The notes beneath the pieces were generated by a model, which saw only the letters and a list, made by a program, of their open reading frames with translations, searched no databases and was not told where the DNA came from. A DNA stretch of 32,259 bases from Acidimicrobiales bacterium. GTDB taxonomy: Bacteria; Actinomycetota; Acidimicrobiia; Acidimicrobiales; GCA-2861595. Location: NCBI GenBank assembly GCA_035540975.1, contig DATLFN010000049.1, forward strand, positions 1-32,259. Direction: 5' to 3'. The position numbers and the translations under genes are program-made. How positions within the stretch are numbered: the stretch's first letter is position 1; every line of letters starts with the position of its first letter. Shown here piece by piece: positions 6,306 through 13,045 of this stretch.

Positions 6306-7627
6306 CGTCCCCGCGCGCCGCACTCGGCGAGCGTCCGCGGGCGCTGGTGGGCGCCGCCACGCGGCGCACCTTCCGCTCGCTCGCCGTTCGCAACTACCGC
6401 CTGTTCTTCCTGGGCCAGCTGGTGTCGGTGTCGGGCACGTGGATGCAGCAGGTGGCGCAGAGCTGGCTCGTGCTGACCCTCACCGGGAGCGGCCTCGACC
6501 TCGGCGTCACCGTCGCCCTCCAGTTCCTCCCCATGCTGCTGTTCGGGATGTGGGGGGGCGTGATCGCCGACCGCTTCGACAAGCGCCGGATCCTGCTCGT
6601 GACCCAGGCGGCGGCCGCCGTGCTCGCTCTCACCCTGTGGGCGCTGGTCGCGGCGGGAAGCGTCGAGCTGTGGATGGTGTACGTGCTCGCCTTCCTGCTC
6701 GGCATGGTGCAGATGGTCGACATGCCGACCCGCCAGTCGTTCGTCATCGAGATGGTGGGCCCCGACGAAGTCCCGAACGCCGTCGGGCTCAACAGCGCCA
6801 TGTTCAACGCCGGCCGCCTTCTGGGGCCGGCGGCGGCCGGCGCCGTCATCGCCACGGCCGGCGTGGCGCCTGCCTTCCTGGTCAACGCGGCGTCGTACCT
6901 GGCGGTCATGGCGGCGCTGTGGACGATGCGCCCCGAGGAGCTCCACCGGGCGCCGGTGCTCGCCCCCGGGCGGCGGCCGGGCCAGATCCGCGAGGGCCTT
7001 CGCACCGTGTGGGGAGACCCCCGCCTGCGGTCCCCGCTGCTGCTCGTGGCGGTCATCGGCACGTTCGGCTTCAACTCCCAGGTGGTGATCCCCCTGCTCG
7101 CGGCCGAGACCCTGGGCGGCGGCCCCCGGCTGTACGGCGTCCTGAGCGGCGCGCTGGGACTGGGCTCGCTGATCGGGGCCCTCGTCGCCGCCGGCCGGGC
7201 GCGGCCCACCCGCTCGGTTCTCGTCGGCTCGGCGATCGCGTTCGGTGCGGCCAACCTGGTCGCCGCCGTGGCGCCCACGACGCTGACCGTCGCCGTCGCC
7301 CTGGTCGCCGTCGGCGCCTTCATGCTGCTCTTCCTGGCCACCGCCAATGCGACGCTCCAGCTGAGCTCGGCGCCCGCCCTCCGCGGCCGGGTCATGGCCC
7401 TCTACGGCCTGGTCTTCCTGGGCTCGACGCCCGTCGGCGGCCCGCTGCTCGGGTACGTGGCCGGCAGGTGGGGCGCACCGGCCGGTCTCGCCCTGGGCGG
7501 GGCGGTGAGCCTGGCTGCCGCCCTCACCGCCGCCGTCGTCCCGGCCCGCCGGCGCCGGCGGGCGGCGGCGGCCCTCCCCGGCCCGACCGGCCGCGTCGAC
7601 GACATGGCGCCCGACGCGGCCGCCTGA
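6302..7627 (+). CDS. MFS exporter (EntS/DHA3-like)
   Basis: A 441-residue integral membrane protein with about 12 hydrophobic segments. The N-terminal FRSLAVRNYRLFFLGQLVS entry and the first cytoplasmic loop GGVIADRFDKRRILL (MFS motif A) place it with the EntS-like MFS_3/DHA3 group, which exports siderophores or drugs by proton antiport. The GTG start overlaps the MarR stop by 4 bp and is therefore firm. The cytoplasmic C-tail is Arg/Ala-rich. The substrate cannot be told from sequence; coupling to MarR suggests a toxic or signalling compound. Confidence 0.92.
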   Translation: MTSPRAALGERPRALVGAATRRTFRSLAVRNYRLFFLGQLVSVSGTWMQQVAQSWLVLTLTGSGLDLGVTVALQFLPMLLFGMWGGVIADRFDKRRILLVTQAAAAVLALTLWALVAAGSVELWMVYVLAFLLGMVQMVDMPTRQSFVIEMVGPDEVPNAVGLNSAMFNAGRLLGPAAAGAVIATAGVAPAFLVNAASYLAVMAALWTMRPEELHRAPVLAPGRRPGQIREGLRTVWGDPRLRSPLLLVAVIGTFGFNSQVVIPLLAAETLGGGPRLYGVLSGALGLGSLIGALVAAGRARPTRSVLVGSAIAFGAANLVAAVAPTTLTVAVALVAVGAFMLLFLATANATLQLSSAPALRGRVMALYGLVFLGSTPVGGPLLGYVAGRWGAPAGLALGGAVSLAAALTAAVVPARRRRRAAAALPGPTGRVDDMAPDAAA

Positions 7628-7638
7628 GGCGACCCGGC

Positions 7639-8466
7639 TCAGGCCGACCGGCCGGCGCGCGACCGGCGACGGCGGGCCCGGCGGAGCTCGTAGAGCCGGC
7701 GGTCGGCGCGCTCGAGCAGATCGTCGTCCGTGTCGTCCACCAGGCAGGCCAGACCGACGCTGCAGGCGGGAGCGCCCGCCTCGCGCAGGCGGTCGACGAC
7801 CACGTCCTCGCCGGGGACGACGGAATCGACCAGGAGCAGGGCGAACTCGTCACCGCCGATGCGGTAGGCCCCGTCCTCCCGGCGTGCGGTCCGCCGCAGG
7901 GCCTCGGCGACGGCCCGCAGCGCCTGGTCGCCCGCGCCGTGGCCCTTGGCGTCGTTCAGCCGCTTCAGCCCGTCCACGTCGATGACGGCGAGGGTGAGGG
8001 GGCGCCGGTGGCGGCGGGCCCGGGCCGTCTCCCGCTCGAGGTCGATCTCGAAGGCGCGCCGGTTGCGGACGCCCGTGAGCGGGTCGGTCAGCGCCTCCTC
8101 CACGAGGTGGTGCACCGCCGCCTCGCCCACCACGATCATCGTGCGGTGGATGATCATGTCGAGGCGCCGGCGCGCCTCGTCCCGCTCCGCTTCGTCCAGC
8201 TCGTCCACGACGACCTGCCGGAACGCCTCGTGGAGGCAGACGAGCTGGGCCAGCGCGGCGTCGACGCTGCCTACGATCGCCGCGAAGTCGCCCACCACCG
8301 GCTCGAACGCGGGGTCGAGGCCCCACCCCAGGGGCTGGGGGTGGTCGAAGGCGGCGTACAGGGCGTCGACCATCGGGCCGGCCATGGTGGGCTCGGCGTC
8401 GGGGGGCAGGGCGGGGTCCCAGCGGCACAGGTCCGCCCACCGCCGCCTCACCCGGTCGGCCTGCAC
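7639..8466 (-). CDS. GGDEF-domain diguanylate cyclase
   Basis: A 275-residue cytosolic protein. An N-terminal helical region of about 110 residues with no recognised fold leads into a GGDEF domain: DPLTGVRNRRAFE, VIDVDGLKRLND, and an intact active-site loop YRIGGDEFALLL. It should make cyclic di-GMP from two GTP. A classic RxxD inhibitory site was not recognised ahead of the loop. I chose GTG 8466 because AGAGGAGGAGG sits about 5 bp upstream; GTG 8532 would add 22 residues but has no such site. The gene is convergent with the MFS exporter (11 bp gap) and downstream of narK. Confidence 0.88.
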   Translation of the reverse strand: MQADRVRRRWADLCRWDPALPPDAEPTMAGPMVDALYAAFDHPQPLGWGLDPAFEPVVGDFAAIVGSVDAALAQLVCLHEAFRQVVVDELDEAERDEARRRLDMIIHRTMIVVGEAAVHHLVEEALTDPLTGVRNRRAFEIDLERETARARRHRRPLTLAVIDVDGLKRLNDAKGHGAGDQALRAVAEALRRTARREDGAYRIGGDEFALLLVDSVVPGEDVVVDRLREAGAPACSVGLACLVDDTDDDLLERADRRLYELRRARRRRSRAGRSA

Positions 8467-8603
8467 CGCCTCCTCCTCTGAGAGACGACCATCGTGGGCG
8501 TTTGTAGCCCGACCCGGCCGGCCCCCAATCACGAGCTCAACGGTATCGCCGGATTCGACGGTTTCCCACCACCGGCGACCGGCACGGCGGGGCCGGGGGG
8601 TGG

Positions 8604-10175
8604 TTACACGCCGGCGGCGGCCAGGCTCGGGATGCGGTCGGTGGCCACGTTCCGCCGGAGGTAGAAGAACCACGTGACGGTGCCGAACACCACGTAGGAG
8701 CCGAGGAAGACCCACAGGGCGGGCACGGACCAGTCGGCATGGGCGGCGGCGACGGCGACCTTCTCGGCCGGTGTCGACGCCGCCTTCACCAGGTTGGAGA
8801 CCTCCATGCTGGCCTGGCGCAGCACCACCTGGATGAGGAAACCGCCGAAGGCACCGATGGCGCCGGCGATGCCGATCACGGCGGCCGCCCGGTGCTTGAA
8901 CTCGACGACGTTCTCCCCGGGGTCGACGCCCCGCTCCACGGCGTCGCGGCGGCCCAGCTCGGCGAAGATGGACGGGATCATCTTGTAGGTCGAGCCGTTG
9001 CCGATGCCGGCGAGCAGGAACACGACCATGTAGGAGCCGAAGAACAGGCCGAAGCTGCGCTGCTGGACGCCGGCGGCGGCCGCCAGCGTCGCGCCGGCCA
9101 TGCCGGCGAAGACCCCGAGGGTGACACGAGAGCCGCCGAACCGGTCGGCCACCAGGCCCCCGAGGGGCCGGGCGACGGAGCCGATCAGGGCTCCGAGGAA
9201 GCCGAGGCCGGCCAGGTAGGTGGCGATGAACGGATGGGCGGCGAGGAACTCCGGGAACGTGTTCTTGATCACCAGGGGCAGGGCGAACGAGAAGCCGATG
9301 AACGAGCCGAAGGTGCCGATGTAGAGGAACGACATGACCCAGGTCTGGCCCGTGCGCAGGGCGGTCAGGTAGGAGCGCTTGTCGGCCCTGGCCATGCTCA
9401 GACTGTCCATGTGGCGCCAGGCGAGGATGGTGGCGAGGGCGATGAACGGCAGCCACATGAGACCGGCGTAGGCCAGGTTCACGTCGTGCTGCGGCAGTCG
9501 CACGGCGGCGGACGGCACGCCGACCACGACGGCCAGGGGGACGAGCAGCTGGGCCACCGCGACGCCGAGGTTGCCGCCCGCCGCGTTGAGGCCGAGGGCG
9601 AAACCCTTCTTGCGCTCGGGATAGAAGAACGAGATGTTGAACATCGACGACGAGAAGTTCCCGCCGCCGAGGCCGGCCGCACCGGCGCACAGGACCAGCA
9701 CCCACATCTGGACGCCGTGCGCCTGTGCGGCCAGCCACCCGCTCGGGACGACGAACGCCAGCAGCAGGGTGGGCACGAAGAGCAGGGCCGAGCTGATCGC
9801 CGTCCACGCCCGCCCGCCGAAGCGGGGCACGGCGAAGGTGTAGGGGATGCGCAGGAACGACCCCACCAGGTTCGGCACCGCCGTCAGGAGGAACAGCTCG
9901 GAGACGGACAGGACGATGCCGGCGTTGCCGAGGTTGATCACGACGATGGTCCACAGCACCCAGATGCAGAACCCGAGGTGCTCGGCGAAGATCGACACGA
10001 CCAGGTTGCGGCGAGCGACCCTCCGGCCCGTCGTCTCCCAGAACGTCTCGTCCTCGGGGTCCCAGTGCTCGATCCAGCCCCGCCGCCCCCGCCGCTGCGT
10101 CGAGCCCGCCCCGGCGCCGGAGGCGCCGGAGCCGTCGGAGGGGCGCGGCGAGGTGACGTCCACGATCGTGCTCAT
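8604..10175 (-). CDS. narK: NarK-type nitrate/nitrite transporter
   Basis: A 523-residue, 12-helix MFS protein of the nitrate/nitrite porter (NNP) family. The signature GGNFSSSMFNISFFYPERKK, followed by GFALGLNAAGGNLGV, is diagnostic, and the matching Gly-rich stretch recurs around ENVVEFKHRAAAVIG. About 45 hydrophilic residues precede the first helix. It moves nitrate in or nitrite out for assimilation or respiration. No nitrate or nitrite reductase gene lies in the window, so which use applies is open. The ATG has GAAAGG 5 bp upstream. Confidence 0.93.
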   Translation of the reverse strand: MSTIVDVTSPRPSDGSGASGAGAGSTQRRGRRGWIEHWDPEDETFWETTGRRVARRNLVVSIFAEHLGFCIWVLWTIVVINLGNAGIVLSVSELFLLTAVPNLVGSFLRIPYTFAVPRFGGRAWTAISSALLFVPTLLLAFVVPSGWLAAQAHGVQMWVLVLCAGAAGLGGGNFSSSMFNISFFYPERKKGFALGLNAAGGNLGVAVAQLLVPLAVVVGVPSAAVRLPQHDVNLAYAGLMWLPFIALATILAWRHMDSLSMARADKRSYLTALRTGQTWVMSFLYIGTFGSFIGFSFALPLVIKNTFPEFLAAHPFIATYLAGLGFLGALIGSVARPLGGLVADRFGGSRVTLGVFAGMAGATLAAAAGVQQRSFGLFFGSYMVVFLLAGIGNGSTYKMIPSIFAELGRRDAVERGVDPGENVVEFKHRAAAVIGIAGAIGAFGGFLIQVVLRQASMEVSNLVKAASTPAEKVAVAAAHADWSVPALWVFLGSYVVFGTVTWFFYLRRNVATDRIPSLAAAGV

Positions 10176-10344
10176 GTCGGCCTTTCGCTCGGTGACGGCG
10201 GCGTTCGACGTTGCGGCCGCCTGCGGGCCACCCTACGGACCGGTCGTGACACCACCGTGTGCGTCGGGTGTCGGGAGCGTGAAGACAACCTCACGACGTC
10301 GGCAGCGGCGGCGTGAGGTCGACGCCGCCGACGTGCGGGACCGC

Positions 10345-10728
10345 TCAGTTCCCGGGCGGGACCGGGCCGTTGCGGCCCCTGAGCAGCACGGAGACGCGCT
10401 GGTGGGAAACCCCGAGGACCTGGGCGATGGCCGGCATGGTCGCCCCCTCGGCCCGCAGCCCGCGCACGAGCACCCGGCGCAACGCGGCGCTGCTCTCCGT
10501 CAGGCGGCGGACCGCCTGGTCGACCAGATCGAGCACACCGGGCCTCCGGCCGTCGACGAGCTCCTCCCACGAGCGGCCCCGGGCCCGCCCCGCCCGCAGC
10601 TGGCGCAGCCGCCCGGCGAGGTGCCGGACGGAGCGCGCCTCGTCCTCGAAGCGGCCCGCCAGTTGGTCCAGCTGGTCGAGCTCCTCGTCCGGCGAGGGCG
10701 ACGGGTGCTTCGTCGTCGTTTCCGCCAC
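10345..10728 (-). CDS. Small helix-turn-helix protein
   Basis: A 127-residue Arg-rich protein. The C-terminal third reads as an HTH: ATMPAIAQVLGVSHQRVSVLLRGR, like sigma-region-4 or XRE-type recognition helices. The N-terminal part is charged and helical with heptad-like Leu (LDQLDQLAGRF) and could dimerise. GTG 10728 was chosen because GGAG lies close upstream and the longer frame looks like random GC-rich translation. It is divergent from the RsbW-like gene, with 100 bp between starts, so a shared regulatory region is likely. No specific family could be named. Confidence 0.7.
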   Translation of the reverse strand: MAETTTKHPSPSPDEELDQLDQLAGRFEDEARSVRHLAGRLRQLRAGRARGRSWEELVDGRRPGVLDLVDQAVRRLTESSAALRRVLVRGLRAEGATMPAIAQVLGVSHQRVSVLLRGRNGPVPPGN

Positions 10729-10828
10729 GGTTCTCCACTCCTCCGATTGGCACGGGCAGCGCTCGGGTAGCACCATCCCCGCAACACGGGGTTGCACAAA
10801 CGCGAGCCCGACGAGCACGAGGAGCGAC

Positions 10829-11254
10829 GTGGCGGCGGAGACCGGGTCCTGGGAGGAGACCTTCCCCCCCGAGCTCGACGCGTCCCGCCGGGCCCGCAAC
10901 GGCGTCGAGGGGCTGCTCCGCGCCGCCGGCGTCCCCGAGCGGGCCGTCGCCGCCGTCCTCCTCGTCGTGAGCGAGCTGGTGGCGAACGCCATCCGCCACG
11001 CCGGCACCGACTTCACGGTGACGGCCGACCTCGACGGCGACGTCGTCCGCATCCAGGTGCTCGACCAGGACAGCCGCCCGCCCGCCCTGCTCGGCTTCGA
11101 CACCGAGTCGACGAGTGGGCGGGGCCTTCAGATGGTGGCCGGCGTGTCGCGTGACTGGGGGTGGCGGACGGCGGAGTCCGACGGCGGCGTCTCCGGCAAG
11201 GTGGTCTGGGCGGAGGTGGAGACGGAGGGACCCGTGGCCCCGGAGGTGGGCTGA
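10829..11254 (+). CDS. RsbW/SpoIIAB-like anti-sigma ATPase (HATPase_c_2)
   Basis: A 141-residue GHKL-fold protein. The N-box is LLVVSELVANAIRHAG, a central Asp motif is IQVLDQDSRPP, and the G-box is STSGRGLQMVAGVSRDWGW. This is the pattern of actinobacterial serine-kinase anti-sigma factors, which bind a sigma factor and phosphorylate an STAS antagonist. No sigma or STAS gene is next to it, so its partner may be the divergent HTH protein or be encoded elsewhere. The start GTG 10829 has GAGGAG 4 bp upstream. Its 3' end converges on the membrane protein at 11283. Confidence 0.85.
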   Translation: MAAETGSWEETFPPELDASRRARNGVEGLLRAAGVPERAVAAVLLVVSELVANAIRHAGTDFTVTADLDGDVVRIQVLDQDSRPPALLGFDTESTSGRGLQMVAGVSRDWGWRTAESDGGVSGKVVWAEVETEGPVAPEVG

Positions 11255-11282
11255 AGTTGCCGGCCGGCCGCCACCAGGAGGA

Positions 11283-12758
11283 TCAGCGGGCGGGCGGCGG
11301 GTCCGAGCGCACGACGGGCTGGGCGGCGACGTCGAGGGGCCCGACGGTGGCCATGGTGGCGACCACCTGCTCACTCGGCAGGTCGGAGTCGACGGAGACG
11401 GTGACGCCGTCCACCGTGAACCGCAGGTTGACCATCCCCTCGTCGTACGCCTCGCCCGGGAACCGCAGCTCCCGCAGCTCGCCCCGGTGGGCGCCGACCG
11501 TGACGGGCGTGGCCTCGCTCGTGTCCCCGAAGAAGGAGCCCATCCCGTCGGCCCACGGGCACGCCGCCGACACCACCGTCACCCGCAGGAACGCCGGCGC
11601 CTCGTCGTCCTCGGGGGCGCCGTCGGGGGCGCGTGTCCCGTAGCTGAGCTCGGCCGAGGCGCACGTCTCCTCCTCGGCGTCCTCGTCGGTCACCGTGGCG
11701 TACTCCAGGAACATGCCCGCCGGCGGGTCCGCCGGGGCGACCACGGGGAAGGCGCGGAACTCGGCCAGGTCCTCCTCGTCGATGCCCGGGGTGGGGTCCA
11801 CCGACGCGGGGTCCGGGGCTTCGACCACCACGGGCTCGCCCCACCCGGAGAACCGCAGGGTGGACCGGTCCGACGAGCGGTCCTCGCCCTCGCCGGTGAC
11901 GGTCGTCACCTCCAGCTCGTCGAGGCGCCCGTCCGGGGCGTGGGTCAGCCGAACCGTCACCGTGCCGTCGAGGATGTCGTCGGCTGACCCCACCCACTCC
12001 TCGTCGTCCCCGGAGCCGGCCTCCTCGTCGGCTGCCGCCTCGGCCGCCTCCCGTTCGACCGCCTCCACCAGCTCGGCGGGAAGGAAGTGCCGAAGCGGCA
12101 CCGAGGCCTCGAGCACGCCGGGCGACACCCGGCGCACCTCGCCGAGCCGGCCCAGGACGTGCGCCAGGTCGAACGGGGCGCCGAAGGCGCCGAGCACACC
12201 GGACGCCGCCGACAGGGCCTCGGCCGCGCCGGGACCGAACTCGCCGGCGGCGACGGCGAGCGCCACGGACTCCCCGCCCCCGTCGGCGGGCGGCCCGTAG
12301 CTCCACGGCTCGCCGTCCAGCTCGGCGCGGCCATCGGCGCTCCGGAAGTACGACCCGGTGGGAAGCACGATCGACTCGAACACGTAACCGCCGCTGTCCT
12401 CCAGGGAGTGGAGCCGGCCGGGAAGGGCGAACGAGCCCTCGACGCGGGTGACGTCGATCGACGTCGACCCCGGCTCGTCGGGGCCGCTGCCGTACTCGGA
12501 GCGCGCCGTCCCCTCGAAGCGGGCCGTCCCGGCGCCGTCGACGAAGTCGCGAACGAGGGCCAGGTCCTCCTCGGGTGACCTCGGCGGGTCCCGCAGCACC
12601 ACGGCCGCGCCCACTCCCCCCATCACGACCATCAGTGCCGCCCACAGCGCCAGCCGCCCGCGCCGCCGCCTCTGCCCGCCACCCTCGCCGTCGGGTGTCG
12701 TCTCCCCGTCCGGCTCGGCGCGCGGACCAGTCGTTCCCTGCTCCCCCGTGGACTCCAT
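11283..12758 (-). CDS. Single-pass membrane protein with large extracellular domain
   Basis: A 491-residue protein. A Pro/Gly/Glu-rich cytoplasmic head of about 35 residues ends in a basic QRRRRGR, followed by one membrane helix (LALWAALMVVMGGVGAAVV). About 430 acidic residues then lie outside. The ectodomain resembles the LppX/LprG-like lipoprotein style: VRDFVDGAGTARFEGTARSE, a repeated strand pattern, and DGRLDELEVTTV. No lipobox is present, so it is anchored by the helix. I do not recognise a catalytic motif. ATG 12758 was preferred since upstream codons read as filler. It is a lone gene, convergent with the RsbW-like gene. Confidence 0.75.
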   Translation of the reverse strand: MESTGEQGTTGPRAEPDGETTPDGEGGGQRRRRGRLALWAALMVVMGGVGAAVVLRDPPRSPEEDLALVRDFVDGAGTARFEGTARSEYGSGPDEPGSTSIDVTRVEGSFALPGRLHSLEDSGGYVFESIVLPTGSYFRSADGRAELDGEPWSYGPPADGGGESVALAVAAGEFGPGAAEALSAASGVLGAFGAPFDLAHVLGRLGEVRRVSPGVLEASVPLRHFLPAELVEAVEREAAEAAADEEAGSGDDEEWVGSADDILDGTVTVRLTHAPDGRLDELEVTTVTGEGEDRSSDRSTLRFSGWGEPVVVEAPDPASVDPTPGIDEEDLAEFRAFPVVAPADPPAGMFLEYATVTDEDAEEETCASAELSYGTRAPDGAPEDDEAPAFLRVTVVSAACPWADGMGSFFGDTSEATPVTVGAHRGELRELRFPGEAYDEGMVNLRFTVDGVTVSVDSDLPSEQVVATMATVGPLDVAAQPVVRSDPPPAR

Positions 12759-13045
12759 GAGGACGAGGGTACCGAGCCCGCCCCGGTTCTCATTCCGCCG
12801 ACCGCTTCGTCGCGGATCGAGGCGATGGTGGACGCTCGACATCAATCCTCGAAATCATGGGCCATCGGAGCTACGTTCACCTTTATTCACGGCGACCGGG
12901 GACTTTCGGGGTGCAGAGCGCTGGTGCGGCGGACGCCGGCCGGTCATGCGAACCCGGACGCACGCCTCGGTTCAGCGGCCCCATCGGCGCCGGCTCGACT
13001 CGTCCGCCCGTCTCCATCGGGCTCATTCTTGAGGTGAGGTCAACG
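12759..13045. other. Divergent intergenic region before the secreted repeat protein
   Basis: 287 bp without a credible gene. The part around 12835-12895 is clearly more AT-rich than its surroundings (TCAATCCTCGAAATCATG, TTCACCTTTATTCACGG) and probably holds promoter elements for the rightward gene, but no textbook -35/-10 pair can be fixed. Confidence 0.4.
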
